Shown: in pieces, positions 1 to 8,631 of the stretch | Position numbering within the stretch: the first letter of the stretch is position 1 | Layout: each line of letters opens with the position of its first letter | From: Nocardioides islandensis | GTDB taxonomy: Bacteria; Actinomycetota; Actinomycetes; Propionibacteriales; Nocardioidaceae | NCBI RefSeq assembly: GCF_015352455.1 | Contig: NZ_JADKPN010000001.1 | Location: 62,001 to 126,000, forward strand | Reading direction: 5' to 3' | Length of the DNA: 64,000 nucleotides | Program-made: the position numbers and the translations under genes | Notes under the pieces: model-generated | The model's database searches: none | Told to the model about the DNA's origin: nothing | What the model saw: only the letters and a program-made list of their open reading frames with translations

Positions 1-535
1 GGAAGGACCGCTGGACGTGGGCGACCTCACCCGCGCCGTGGCAGGTCTCGCAAATGACCGGCTGCGAGCCGGGCGCCGTCCCTTCCCCGTGACACGTCGT
101 GCACACCACCGCGGTGTCGACCTTGAGCTCGCGCGCGACGCCGAACGCCGCCTCGGCCAGGTCGATCTCCAGGCGGATCAGTGCGTCCTGGCCGCGCCGG
201 GTGCGCGGCCGCGGCCCGCGCTGGGCGCCGCCCGGCCCGCCCGCCGTACCGCCGAAGAACGCGTCCATGATGTCGGTGAAGGAGAACCCGGGGCCCTGGC
301 CGAAGCCCGCGCCCATGCCGCCGAAGACGTCGCCGCCGCGGTCGTACGCCGCGCGCTTCTGGGGGTCGGACAAGATCTCGTAGGCCCGGCTGATCTCCTT
401 GAAGCGCTCCTGGGTCTGCGGGTCGGGGTTCACGTCGGGGTGGAGCTGACGCGCCAGCCGGCGGTAGGCCTTCTTGATCGCGTCGGCGTCCGCGTCGCGC
501 GTCACGCCGAGCAGCTCGTAGGGGTCGTGGCTCAC
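1..535 (-). CDS. dnaJ: Chaperone protein DnaJ (Hsp40), N-terminal part, cut by window edge
   Basis: Co-chaperone that stimulates DnaK ATPase and binds unfolded clients in the cytoplasm. The visible 178 residues hold the J domain (about residues 1-70, HPD at 32-34), a Gly/Phe-rich linker (about 75-105) and the first two zinc-finger repeats of the CxxCxGxG type ([16 protein letters not shown]). The C-terminal substrate-binding domains lie beyond base 1. The start is the GTG at 535, with an AGAAGGA ribosome site about ten bases upstream. It lies 20 bases downstream of hrcA on the same strand, so it is probably co-transcribed with it and repressed by HrcA through the CIRCE element at 1576-1602. 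This is the DnaJ2-type arrangement (hrcA-dnaJ) usual in Actinobacteria. Confidence 0.97.
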   Translation of the reverse strand, partial: MSHDPYELLGVTRDADADAIKKAYRRLARQLHPDVNPDPQTQERFKEISRAYEILSDPQKRAAYDRGGDVFGGMGAGFGQGPGFSFTDIMDAFFGGTAGGPGGAQRGPRPRTRRGQDALIRLEIDLAEAAFGVARELKVDTAVVCTTCHGEGTAPGSQPVICETCHGAGEVAHVQRSF

Positions 536-555
536 GGAGGTTCAGTCCTTCTCTC

Positions 556-1560
556 TCACGCCTCGTCGAGGATGCGCGAGACGTAGCGGGCGACGGCGCG
601 CACGGCGACCATCGTCCCGGGGTAGTCCATGCGGGTCGGGCCGACGATGCCCAGGCTGGCCAGTGCCTCGTCCCCCGGCCCGTAGCCGGTCGAGACGACG
701 CTGGTCGACGCGAGCTCCTCGTAGGGCCCCTCGTGGCCGATGCGCACCATCACCCCACCGGAGTGCGCCTCGCCGAGCAGCTTGAGCAGCACGACGTGCT
801 CCTCGAGGGCCTCGAGCAGGGGACGTACGTCGACGTCGAACGAGTCGCCGTACCGCGCGAGGTTCGCCGTGCCGCCCACGACGACCCGCTCGTCGGAGCG
901 GTGGTCCGACATCGCGTCGACGAGGGTCGCCACGACCGGGGACAGCGCCGCGCCGCCCTGGTCGACGCCGCGCAGCGCGGTCAGCGCCGCGGCGATGGTC
1001 TCGCCGATCACGGCGCGGTGGACGGCGGTGCGGATGTCGGCCAGGTCGTCGTCGCTGATCGGCTGCTCGAGCTCGACCAGCCGCTGCTCGACCCGTCCGG
1101 TCGAGAGGATCAGCACGACCAGGACGCGGTTCGGGGCCAGCGCGACCAGCTCGACGTGGCGGACCGTGGAGCGGGAGAGCGTGGGGTACTGCACGACCGC
1201 GACCTGCCGGGTCAGCTGCGAGAGCAGCCGGACCGAGCGGTGCACGACGTCGTCGAGGTCGACGGCGCCGTCGAGGAACGTCGCGATGGCGCGCTTCTCG
1301 GCCACCGTCATCGGCTTCAGCGTGGTCAGCCGGTCCACGAACAGGCGGTAGCCCTTGTCGGTCGGGATCCGCCCGGCGCTGGTGTGCGGCTGGGTGATGA
1401 ACCCCTCCTCCTCCAGCGCCGCCATGTCGTTGCGCACCGTGGCCGGCGAGACGCCGAGCGAGTGCCGCTCCACGAGGGCCTTCGAGCCGACCGGCTCCTG
1501 GGTGGCCACGTAGTCCTCGACGATCGCGCGGAGGACGGCGAGCCTGCGGTCGTCCTGCAC
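556..1560 (-). CDS. hrcA: Heat-inducible transcription repressor HrcA
   Basis: Represses class I heat-shock genes by binding CIRCE. The 334-residue protein has the N-terminal winged helix ([18 protein letters not shown], followed by [17 protein letters not shown]), then the HrcA effector/dimer domain. Starts upstream of 1560 in this frame (a TTG at 1602) would place the first codons inside the CIRCE operator, so I chose GTG at 1560, which has a strong GAGGAAGGGGAG ribosome site. First gene of an hrcA-dnaJ operon, with its own CIRCE 15 bases upstream of the start, which implies autoregulation. Confidence 0.97.
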   Translation of the reverse strand: MQDDRRLAVLRAIVEDYVATQEPVGSKALVERHSLGVSPATVRNDMAALEEEGFITQPHTSAGRIPTDKGYRLFVDRLTTLKPMTVAEKRAIATFLDGAVDLDDVVHRSVRLLSQLTRQVAVVQYPTLSRSTVRHVELVALAPNRVLVVLILSTGRVEQRLVELEQPISDDDLADIRTAVHRAVIGETIAAALTALRGVDQGGAALSPVVATLVDAMSDHRSDERVVVGGTANLARYGDSFDVDVRPLLEALEEHVVLLKLLGEAHSGGVMVRIGHEGPYEELASTSVVSTGYGPGDEALASLGIVGPTRMDYPGTMVAVRAVARYVSRILDEA

Positions 1561-1575
1561 CGGCTCCCCTTCCTC

Positions 1576-1602
1576 TTGGCACTCGTCTGTGGTGAGTGCC
1601 AA
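1576..1602. promoter_or_regulatory. CIRCE operator (HrcA binding site)
   Basis: Perfect inverted repeat TTGGCACTC - 9 bases - GAGTGCCAA, which matches the CIRCE consensus (TTAGCACTC-N9-GAGTGCTAA) with one symmetrical change per arm. It lies between divergent hrcA (start 1560) and the hydrolase gene (start 1622), close enough to both starts to affect either promoter. Confidence 0.95.
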
Positions 1603-1621
1603 GCCTACTAGGCTCCTCGGG

Positions 1622-2464
1622 ATGGCCGGATTCTCTGAAGTCGCCGACCGAGTCTGGGTCGCCCGCTACCCGTGGCTCGACGTCAACGTCTCGATGGTGG
1701 CGGGAGACACCGGTCTGCTGGTCCTCGACACGCAGGCCTCCGCCGAGCTCGCCCGCGAGGTGGTGGCCGACCTGCGCAGGGTCAGCGCGCAGCCCGTGCT
1801 GTACGCCGTGAACAGCCACGAGCACTGGGACCACACCTTCGGCAACGGCGTGCTGCAGGCCGAGGGCGCCGAGCTGGTGTGCCACGAGACCACCGCGGAG
1901 ACCCTGCCGGAGCACGCCGCCGACGTACGCCGCCAGGCCGCGGAGGAGGACGACCCGCGGTACGCCGCGGTGGCGGCCACCGAGATCGTGGTCCCCGAGC
2001 GCACGTTCTCCTCGGCCATCTCCCTGGACCTCGGCGACCGGTTCGTCGAGCTCGTCCACCCCGGCCGCGGCCACACCGCCGGCGACCTGGTCGTGCGCGT
2101 CCCCGACGCCGACGTGGTGCTGGCCGGCGACCTGGTCGAGGAGGGCAACCCGCCCGGGTTCGGAGACGACTGCTTCCCGATGGAGTGGCCGCTGACCCTG
2201 GACACCGTCCTGAGCCTGACGACCTCCTCGAGCGTCGTGGTCCCCGGTCACGGCGCCGTCGTCGACCGCGAGTACGTCGAGCAGCAGCGCAACGAGATCG
2301 GCATCGTCGCCGAGACCATCCGCGACCTGGCCACCCGCGGCGTCCCCGTCGCCGACGCCCTCGCGGCTGCCGACTGGCCCTACGACCCGCGTGCCCTGAC
2401 CCGCGCCGTGACCCGCGGGTACGAGCAGCTCCCTCGCGCCCAGAAGCGGTTGCCGCTCGTCTGA
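1622..2464 (+). CDS. MBL-fold metallo-hydrolase
   Basis: Predicted cytoplasmic zinc-dependent hydrolase of 280 residues. The metal-binding signature is [10 protein letters not shown] (HxHxDH type), followed by a later [11 protein letters not shown]is and an AGDLVEEG Asp, and a C-terminal VVPGHG His, which together make the usual two-metal site. The substrate cannot be told from sequence; glyoxalase II-like, lactonase-like and sulfur dioxygenase-like members share these motifs. ATG at 1622 is favoured because upstream in-frame codons run into the CIRCE element. It is divergent from hrcA and may be heat-responsive through the shared operator. Confidence 0.85.
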   Translation: MAGFSEVADRVWVARYPWLDVNVSMVAGDTGLLVLDTQASAELAREVVADLRRVSAQPVLYAVNSHEHWDHTFGNGVLQAEGAELVCHETTAETLPEHAADVRRQAAEEDDPRYAAVAATEIVVPERTFSSAISLDLGDRFVELVHPGRGHTAGDLVVRVPDADVVLAGDLVEEGNPPGFGDDCFPMEWPLTLDTVLSLTTSSSVVVPGHGAVVDREYVEQQRNEIGIVAETIRDLATRGVPVADALAAADWPYDPRALTRAVTRGYEQLPRAQKRLPLV

Positions 2465-2478
2465 GGGTGTGGGGGGTC

Positions 2479-2535
2479 GGGATACCCGCTCGAGCGGGTA
2501 TCCCTGACGTTCGGCGTCGTTGCAACGACGCCGAA
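2479..2535. repeat. Two adjacent perfect palindromes
   Basis: A 26-base perfect palindrome (half-site GGGATACCCGCTC) at 2479-2504 is followed directly by a second 26-base palindrome (half-site TTCGGCGTCGTTG) at 2510-2535. The second is flanked by TGACG and CGTCA, so it extends to about 36 bases with one bulged G. A third partial copy (ACGACGCCGAAGTTCGG) follows at about 2544. They sit between two + strand genes and could be a terminator cluster or a REP-like element; no T-tract follows. Confidence 0.75.
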
Positions 2536-2610
2536 GCGTCAGGAACGACGCCGAAGTTCGGCCCCGAGGGGTGTGGCCCGTACCTCCCCACGAGCGGTAG
2601 ACCCGGACCC

Positions 2611-2868
2611 ATGACCGAGACCCCCGACAGCGACTACACCAACGTCTCCGTGCCCGACGAGGAGCTGCCGGAAGACCTCCAGCCCGGCGAGGACAACCCG
2701 CTGGCCGAGCCCGTGGCCGACGACGCGGAGCGGCAGGACATGGGCGACCCGCACATCGACGGCCTGGACCGCGACGACGACGGCGAGCCGGTCGCGCCCG
2801 ACACCGACGCCAGCGAGGACGCCCACCACGGCGAGGACTCCGACGCGGACGCCCCCGGCGCGTCCTGA
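2611..2868 (+). CDS. Small acidic hypothetical protein
   Basis: 85 residues, dominated by Asp/Glu, with no predicted membrane segment or cysteine, and probably disordered. The N-terminal part contains DEELPEDLQPGEDNPLAEP, a motif I recall from short uncharacterised actinobacterial proteins. The composition is coding-like (strong GC3) and the ATG at 2611 follows a palindrome cluster, so it probably has its own promoter. Function unknown. Confidence 0.7.
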   Translation: MTETPDSDYTNVSVPDEELPEDLQPGEDNPLAEPVADDAERQDMGDPHIDGLDRDDDGEPVAPDTDASEDAHHGEDSDADAPGAS

Positions 2869-2903
2869 CCGCCCAACCGGCAGCGCGCTCCTAGCGTTGA
2901 CCG

Positions 2904-3755
2904 GTGACTTCCCCCACGCACGACCGCTACGGCGCAGACGTCCTCCGGACCGACTGGCGCGCGCCGAAGAACGGCCGCGCCGCGCCCGCCGCAGCCGAGC
3001 TCGGCGCGGTGGTCGAGGAGGTGATGACCGACTTCGTCGGCGCGATCGTCGCGGTCGACCGGGACCTCGACACGCTGACCCTGGAGGACCGTCGCGGCAA
3101 GCGGCGTACCTTCCCGCTCGGCCCCGGCTTCCTCCTCGAGGGCCGGCCGGTCATCCTCACGCCTCCGGTCCGCCAGGGACCGGCCAGGCCGACGCGTACC
3201 GCGTCCGGGTCGGTGGCCGTGCACGGCGCGCGGGCCCGGGTCGCCCGGGCCAGCCGGATCTTCGTCGAGGGCCGCCACGACGCCGAGCTGGTCGAGAAGG
3301 TCTGGGGAGACGACCTGCGGATCGAGGGCGTGGTGGTCGAGTACCTCGCCGGCGTCGACGACCTGGCGGGTCACCTGCGCGACTTCGGGCCGGGCCCTCG
3401 GCGACGCGTCGGCGTGCTCGTCGACCACCTGGTCGCCGGCTCGAAGGAGAGCCGGATCGCCGACTCCGTACGCCGCTCCCCCGTGGGCGAGCACGTGGTG
3501 GTGGTGGGTCACCCGTTCATCGACGTCTGGGCCGCCGTGAAGCCCGAGCGGCTCGGCCTCGAGCGCTGGCCGGACGTACCTCGCGACGAGGAGTGGAAGA
3601 AGGGCGTCTGCCGCCGCCTCGGCTGGCCGCACCAGACGCAGGAGGACACCGCGCGCGCCTGGAAGCACATCCTCGGCCGGGTGACCTCGTACGCCGACCT
3701 CGAGCCCGCCCTCCTCGGCCGCGTCGAGGAGCTCATCGACTTCGTCACCGCGTGA
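2904..3755 (+). CDS. DUF3097 domain-containing protein
   Basis: 283-residue protein of the actinobacterial DUF3097 family, recognised from RYGADVL near the N-terminus, the VGAIVAVDRDLDTLTLEDRRGKRRTFPL segment, the RIFVEGRHDAELVEKVWGDDLRIEGVVVE block (a Toprim-like core) and the C-terminal KHILGRVTSYADLEPALLGRVEELIDFVT. The biochemical role is not established. The family commonly lies near hemW and hrcA, as here. Start GTG at 2904. Confidence 0.88.
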   Translation: MTSPTHDRYGADVLRTDWRAPKNGRAAPAAAELGAVVEEVMTDFVGAIVAVDRDLDTLTLEDRRGKRRTFPLGPGFLLEGRPVILTPPVRQGPARPTRTASGSVAVHGARARVARASRIFVEGRHDAELVEKVWGDDLRIEGVVVEYLAGVDDLAGHLRDFGPGPRRRVGVLVDHLVAGSKESRIADSVRRSPVGEHVVVVGHPFIDVWAAVKPERLGLERWPDVPRDEEWKKGVCRRLGWPHQTQEDTARAWKHILGRVTSYADLEPALLGRVEELIDFVTA

Positions 3756-3889
3756 CGCGTCACGAGACCCGGCACCCGACCAGGGACGGGGTAGGGACTT
3801 TCGTCAGGGGTACGTCAGGGCCTTTCCCGATCCCGCTGGACGTCGTACGCGTCTAACGTCGTGGGTAACCACTCACGAAGGAAGAAAGC

Positions 3890-4288
3890 ATGATGACCGA
3901 GACCCCCGCCTACTCCTACCCGCACCAGGAGCAGGTCAGCCAGACCGACCGCAACTGGGCGGCCGCCTCGCACTGGGGCACGCTCGTCGCCGCGTGGCTC
4001 GCGATGGGCTTCCTGGCCCCGCTGGCCATCATGTTCACGGTCGGCCAGCAGTCGGCGTTCGTCCGCCGGCACGCGGTCGAGTCGCTGAACTTCCAGATCT
4101 CGCTGCTGATCTACGGCGCCGGCGCGGTCCTCTTCTCGATCCTGACCATCGGGCTCGGCCTCCTGGTCGTGATCCCGCTCGGCCTGGTGTTCCTCGTGGC
4201 GGCGCTGGTCTTCCTGATCCAGGGCTCGATCAAGGCCGCCAACGGCGAGGAGTACCGCTACCCGCTGACGCTGCGCTTCGTCAGCTGA
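3890..4288 (+). CDS. DUF4870 domain-containing membrane protein
   Basis: 132 residues. The DUF4870 pattern is complete: DRNWAAASHWGTL, a first hydrophobic segment, FVRRHAVESLNFQISLLIY, two further hydrophobic segments and the terminal GEEYRYPLTLRF. Three to four membrane helices are predicted. Two ATGs in tandem (3890, 3893) follow a GAAGGAAGAAAG ribosome site. Function unknown (Tic20-like fold family). Convergent with hemW, 5 bases apart. Confidence 0.9.
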   Translation: MMTETPAYSYPHQEQVSQTDRNWAAASHWGTLVAAWLAMGFLAPLAIMFTVGQQSAFVRRHAVESLNFQISLLIYGAGAVLFSILTIGLGLLVVIPLGLVFLVAALVFLIQGSIKAANGEEYRYPLTLRFVS

Positions 4289-4293
4289 CCGCC

Positions 4294-5523
4294 TCAGGGC
4301 AGCAGGTCCCTGACCACGGCGTCGGCGAGCAGCCGGCCCTCGATGGTGAGCACCAGCCGCTCGTGCCCCACCCTCTCCAGCAGTCCCCGGTCCATCAGGC
4401 CGGGGACTGCTGCACGTCCGGTGGCGTCCAGGGCGTTGACCGGCAGCCCGTCCACGAGGCGCAGCTCGAGCAGGACCCGCTCCACCCGGCGCGTCTCGTC
4501 GTCGAGCACCTCGCGGGCGTGCGCCGGACTGAGCCCCTGGGTGATGCGGTCGGCGTACGCCGCGGGGTGTTTGACGTTCCACCACCGCACTCCGCCGACG
4601 TGCGAGTGCGCGCCCGGGCCGACGCCCCACCAGTCTGCTCCGGTCCAGTAGCCCAGGTTGTGCATGCACCAGCCGCGGTGGTCGCGGGCCCAGTTGGACA
4701 CCTCGTACCACTCCATGCCGGCCTTGCGCAGCCGCTCGTCGGCCAGCAGGTACTTGTCGGCCAGGTCGTCGTCGTCCGGCATCGGCAGCTCGCCGCGGGC
4801 GATCCGTCGGGCCAGTGCTGTGCCCTCCTCGACGATGAGGGAGTACGCCGAGATGTGGTCCGGCCCGCAGGCCAGCGCCGCCTCCAGCGAGCTCTCCCAG
4901 TCGGCCAGCGACTCCTCCGGCGTGCCGTAGATCAGGTCCAGGCTGACCTGCTCGAAGCCCGCCCCGCGCGCCCACTGGACCGCGGCCGGCACGCGCAGCG
5001 GGTCGTGGGTGCGGTCCAGGGTCCGCAGCACGTGAGGTAAGTCGGACTGCATGCCCAGCGAGATCCGCGTGAACCCGACCTGACGCAGCTCCTCGAGGTC
5101 CCAGACCGCCACGGAGTCGGGGTTGGCCTCGGTCGTCACCTCGACGTCGGGGGCCAGCCCGAACTCGCCGGCGATCGCGGCCAGCACGGACCCGAGCTCC
5201 CCCGGGCGCAGCAGGGTCGGCGTACCGCCGCCGAAGAAGACCGTCGAGACGGGGACGTCGACGTCGCCGAGCACGCGGCGCGCGAACCGGACCTCGTCGA
5301 TCGCGGCCTCGGCGTACGTCGACCGGCTGGCCCCGCGCGCGTCCGCCGAACGTCCGAGGTCCTCGACGGTGTAGGTGTTGAAGTCGCAGTAGCCGCAGCG
5401 CACCGTGCAGAACGGCACGTGCACGTAGAACCCGAACGGCTGGTGGCCCAGACCCTGGAGGGCGTCCTCGGGGAGAGCGCCGTCGGCGGGCGCGGGGTCG
5501 CCCGGGGGCAGCGCGGACGGCAT
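4294..5523 (-). CDS. hemW: Radical SAM heme chaperone HemW (formerly HemN-like)
   Basis: 409-residue radical SAM protein with the CxxxCxxC iron-sulfur motif as CTVRCGYCDF (Cys39, 43, 46), GGGTPT (SAM-binding) and the HemW-type C-terminal domain (YWTGADWWGVGPGAHSH, then the HemN_C region). HemW binds heme and is thought to deliver it to membrane acceptors; it lacks coproporphyrinogen dehydrogenase activity. I chose ATG at 5523, preceded by GGGAG, over a longer frame with non-homologous sequence. Divergent from the protease gene at 5612. Confidence 0.95.
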   Translation of the reverse strand: MPSALPPGDPAPADGALPEDALQGLGHQPFGFYVHVPFCTVRCGYCDFNTYTVEDLGRSADARGASRSTYAEAAIDEVRFARRVLGDVDVPVSTVFFGGGTPTLLRPGELGSVLAAIAGEFGLAPDVEVTTEANPDSVAVWDLEELRQVGFTRISLGMQSDLPHVLRTLDRTHDPLRVPAAVQWARGAGFEQVSLDLIYGTPEESLADWESSLEAALACGPDHISAYSLIVEEGTALARRIARGELPMPDDDDLADKYLLADERLRKAGMEWYEVSNWARDHRGWCMHNLGYWTGADWWGVGPGAHSHVGGVRWWNVKHPAAYADRITQGLSPAHAREVLDDETRRVERVLLELRLVDGLPVNALDATGRAAVPGLMDRGLLERVGHERLVLTIEGRLLADAVVRDLLP

Positions 5524-5611
5524 GCCGCCATTCTCCCAGGCGTGAGGTGACCGATTGCGCCTAGGGCGAACGGTGCGATCCCTGGGGTACGCGCGGACGT
5601 TCACTTTCTTC

Positions 5612-6544
5612 ATGAACGACGCTCCCGAGCCCCTCGACGCCTACTCCCGGATCGTGGTCGGCGTCGCGGACACCCTGACGCCGCGTGTGGCGGCCCTGCG
5701 CATCCGTGGACGGCGCGGCGAGTCGGCCGGCTCGGCCGTGGTGCTGAGCAGCGAAGGTCACCTGGTCACCAACGCCCACGTGGTGGGCTCCGCCACCGCC
5801 GGGTCCGCGGAGTTCGCCGACGGCACCGAGGCCCGCTTCGAGGTCGTCGGAGCCGACCCGCTGTCCGACCTGGCCGTCGTACGTGCGGACCGTGAGGTCC
5901 CCAGCCCGCCCGAGTACGGCGACGCGGACACCCTCCGCGTCGGCTCGCTCGTCGTCGCCGTCGGCAACCCGCTCGGGCTGGCCGGCTCGGTGACGGCCGG
6001 CGTGGTCTCGGCCCTCGGCCGGTCGATGCCCGCCCGCGGCCGCACCACCGCCCGGATGATCGAGGACGTGATCCAGACCGACGCCGCGCTGAACCCCGGC
6101 AACTCCGGCGGCGCCCTGGCCGACTCGTCGGGCCGGGTGGTGGGCATCAACACCGCGGTCGCCGGCGTGGGCCTCGGCCTCGCCGTCCCGGTCAACGCCA
6201 CGACGAACCGGATCATCTACCAGCTGATGCACGACGGCCGGGTCCGTCGCGCGTACCTCGGCCTCGTCTCCAGCCCCGCACCCCTGCCGCCGCCCTTCGC
6301 CGTGCGGACCGGGCAGAAGACCGCGCTGCGCGTCGTCGAGGTGATGGAGTCCTCCCCCGCCGCCGTCGCCGACCTCCACCGCGGCGACATGGTGCTCGCC
6401 GTGAACGGCACGCCGCTCGGCGACGCGGGCTCCCTGCAGCGCATCATGCTGGACGACGCCATCGGCGCCCGCATCGAGATCACCGTCCTCCGCAACGGCG
6501 CCCTGGTCGATGTGGTCGCCGAGCCGACGGAGCTGGTCGACTGA
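5612..6544 (+). CDS. S1C (HtrA-like) trypsin-fold serine protease with PDZ domain
   Basis: 310 residues. The catalytic triad is visible: His56 in TNAHVV, Asp86 in SDLAVV and Ser164 in GNSGGAL. A single PDZ domain follows (about 215-305; SSPAAVADLHRGDMVLAVNG). Unlike DegP or PepD it has no signal peptide or membrane anchor from the ATG at 5612, so it may act in the cytoplasm. Likely role: protein quality control. It is divergent from hemW and not in an operon. Confidence 0.92.
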   Translation: MNDAPEPLDAYSRIVVGVADTLTPRVAALRIRGRRGESAGSAVVLSSEGHLVTNAHVVGSATAGSAEFADGTEARFEVVGADPLSDLAVVRADREVPSPPEYGDADTLRVGSLVVAVGNPLGLAGSVTAGVVSALGRSMPARGRTTARMIEDVIQTDAALNPGNSGGALADSSGRVVGINTAVAGVGLGLAVPVNATTNRIIYQLMHDGRVRRAYLGLVSSPAPLPPPFAVRTGQKTALRVVEVMESSPAAVADLHRGDMVLAVNGTPLGDAGSLQRIMLDDAIGARIEITVLRNGALVDVVAEPTELVD

Positions 6545-6547
6545 GGC

Positions 6548-6928
6548 TCAGAGGCCGTACGCCGTCCGGTGACGCGGTTGGTACAGCTGGACGTCATCGG
6601 CGCCGGGCACCCGGACCATGGCGACGATGCCGTAGCCGTGGTCGTCCGGGCCCGAGCTGAACTCGGCGCCCTTGGCGCGCAGGTCGGCCATCGTCGCGTC
6701 GAGGTCGTCGACGACGAAGCTGATCGCGTGGTGCCGCGGCGACGTCGTCCCGTCGCGCATCGGGCCGGTCGGGTGCACGCCCAGCTCACTCGGGCCGGTG
6801 CGGAAGATGAGCCAGTTGTGGTCGCCGGTGCCGGCGTCGACGTTCGCGAAGCCCAGCACGTCCCGGAAGAACGCCCGGGTGGCGTCGGCGTCGTCGGAGT
6901 ACACGAGCGTGTGGCAGGCGAGGATCAT
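6548..6928 (-). CDS. VOC (glyoxalase/bleomycin resistance) family protein
   Basis: 126 residues with two beta-alpha-beta-beta-beta modules: CHTLVYSDDADATRAFFRDVLGF and HHAISFVVDDLDATMADLRAKG, ending ...DDVQLYQPRH. The His and Glu/Gln positions fit a vicinal oxygen chelate metal site, but the substrate is unknown. Divergent from the nucleotidyltransferase at 6956, 27 bases between starts. Confidence 0.88.
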   Translation of the reverse strand: MILACHTLVYSDDADATRAFFRDVLGFANVDAGTGDHNWLIFRTGPSELGVHPTGPMRDGTTSPRHHAISFVVDDLDATMADLRAKGAEFSSGPDDHGYGIVAMVRVPGADDVQLYQPRHRTAYGL

Positions 6929-6955
6929 GCCGCCAGCGTGGACCAGACTGTCCGG

Positions 6956-7675
6956 ATGAGTCGACCCGACCCGGTGACCTCCGCGCGGAGCCTCGTGACG
7001 GCCCGCTTCCCGGACGCCGTCCAGGCCTGGCTGGCAGGGTCGGTGACGACCGGGACGGCCACGGAGACGTCCGACCTCGACATCACGGTGCTGCTGGCGG
7101 AGGGCGACGTGCACCGGGAGTCGTTGGAGCACGAGGGCTGGCCGGTCGAGCTGTTCGTGCACGTGGAGTCGTCGATCCGGCACTTAGTGGCCCAGGACCT
7201 CGGGCGCCGCAGGCCCACGATGGCCCGTCTGGTGGCCCTGGGCGTCCCGCTGGTGGACGGTGAGGGTGGGGCGGACATCCGCCGGCACTGCGAGCAGGTG
7301 CTGGCGGACGGCCCGGGCCCGCTGGCACCCGAGGCGATGGAGTACGCCCGGTACGCGCTGACCGACCTGCTCGACGACCTGCGCGGCGGCGGGCCGGCCG
7401 AGGTGGTCGGCGCCGTCGCGGTCGAGGTCTGGCGCGAGACGGCAGACCTGCTGCTGGCCGCACACCATCGCTGGTCCGGGAGTGGCAAGTGGCTGGTCCG
7501 CGAGCTCGCGGCGCTCGACCTGGCCGAGCACACGGCGTACGCCGCGGTGCTGCACGACGCCCTGCACTCGGCCCTCTCCGGCGACCACGCGCCGCTGCAG
7601 GACCAGGCCGACGCCGTGTTGGGCCTGGTCGGCGGCCCGCTGTGGGCGGGGTACCGCGCGGAGGCCCGGCTCTAG
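6956..7675 (+). CDS. Nucleotidyltransferase-fold protein
   Basis: 239 residues. The N-terminal Pol beta-type minimal nucleotidyltransferase motif is GSVTTGTATETSDLDITVL (GS at 28-29, acidic pair Asp40 and Asp42). The rest is helical with an all-alpha C-terminal region (about 110-235), like aminoglycoside- or kanamycin-type nucleotidyltransferases and DUF4111-like proteins. The substrate is unresolved and I make no resistance claim. Its TAG stop overlaps the stop of the convergent dioxygenase gene. Confidence 0.75.
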   Translation: MSRPDPVTSARSLVTARFPDAVQAWLAGSVTTGTATETSDLDITVLLAEGDVHRESLEHEGWPVELFVHVESSIRHLVAQDLGRRRPTMARLVALGVPLVDGEGGADIRRHCEQVLADGPGPLAPEAMEYARYALTDLLDDLRGGGPAEVVGAVAVEVWRETADLLLAAHHRWSGSGKWLVRELAALDLAEHTAYAAVLHDALHSALSGDHAPLQDQADAVLGLVGGPLWAGYRAEARL

Positions 7676-8541
7676 ACCGGAACATTGAGCGTCGCGACGT
7701 ACCCGTCCTCGACCGAGCCGGTCAGCTTCGCCATCTGGAGCGAGTACCCGTCGGAGAACACCATGTCGCTGTCCAGGCTCACGCCGGCCAGGTTGGACAC
7801 GCTGGCTTCGTAGCCCTCGGTGGCGTAGACGCTCTCGCAGACGTCCTGCGGGAGCGCGAGCTGGGAGGTGCGCAGCTTGCCGGTGCCCTGGGTGGCGGAG
7901 TCGAGCGACTCGTAGACCTCGAAGTGCATGTGCGGCCACCGGCCGCTGTAGCAGGCCGGGAAGATCGTGGTGAAGCTCAGCGTGCCGTCGTCGGCGGCCT
8001 CCTGGACGCCGCGCAGGTAGTTCTCGTTCGCGGCCGCATCGGAGTAGAGCGAGTAGTTGCCGTCGCGGTCGCAGTGCCACAGGTAGATCGCCGCACCCGC
8101 CAGGGGGGTCGCGTCGTCGCCGTTGAGGTCGTAGACCGTGAGGTTCACCGTCACCGGCACGCCCTCGGCCACCCCGCTGGCGTCGCCGAAGGACGACCTG
8201 ATGTCGGACCGTACGACGCCCGACTCGGTCAGCACGTCGGGCCCGTTGCTCCCGTCGGCGGGGTACGGGCCGCCGGTCTCCTCGGGGATCTCGCCCCCGC
8301 TGGTGTCGATGTCCGTGGTCGTCCCGGTGCCCGCGGACGTCGCCGACGAGGAGGACGAGGACGCCGACGCGCTCGCCGTCGAGGTGCTCGACGCGTCGTC
8401 CGCAGCGCACCCCGCCACCACGGCCACCCCCACGCCGCCGAACACGGTGAGCAGCCCGCGGCGCCCGAGGATCTTCGGCAGGTCGTGGGAGAGGCCGAGG
8501 TCGTGGTCCTCGAGCTCGTCGTGGTCGTGGTGATCGCTCAT
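7672..8541 (-). CDS. Exported intradiol ring-cleavage dioxygenase-like lipoprotein
   Basis: 289 residues. A His/Asp-rich N-terminus is followed by GRRGLLTVFGGVGVAVVAGC, a twin-arginine-like stretch (Arg27-28) ending in a lipobox Cys45, then a Ser/Thr linker and an intradiol dioxygenase domain (about 85-280). The domain keeps a Tyr (ENYLRG), and YSGRWPHMHFEVY supplies further Tyr and His ligands of the non-heme Fe(III) site. The family cleaves catechol-type rings; extracellular lipid-anchored members are known, but the substrate here is unknown. Confidence 0.88.
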   Translation of the reverse strand: MSDHHDHDELEDHDLGLSHDLPKILGRRGLLTVFGGVGVAVVAGCAADDASSTSTASASASSSSSSATSAGTGTTTDIDTSGGEIPEETGGPYPADGSNGPDVLTESGVVRSDIRSSFGDASGVAEGVPVTVNLTVYDLNGDDATPLAGAAIYLWHCDRDGNYSLYSDAAANENYLRGVQEAADDGTLSFTTIFPACYSGRWPHMHFEVYESLDSATQGTGKLRTSQLALPQDVCESVYATEGYEASVSNLAGVSLDSDMVFSDGYSLQMAKLTGSVEDGYVATLNVPV

Positions 8542-8631
8542 GCCGCCAGTGGACCCGGTGGGCCTGTGGAGTTGCTGTGCGGCCGCTGTGGTCTCGTGAC
8601 GGGAGTTCGTCCCTCCCCGACCAGCGAAGGC

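Noticed and set aside
1560..1602. Longer hrcA reading frame starting at TTG 1602
   Set aside because: Its first codons are the CIRCE operator itself; the GTG at 1560 has a strong ribosome site and matches the family start.
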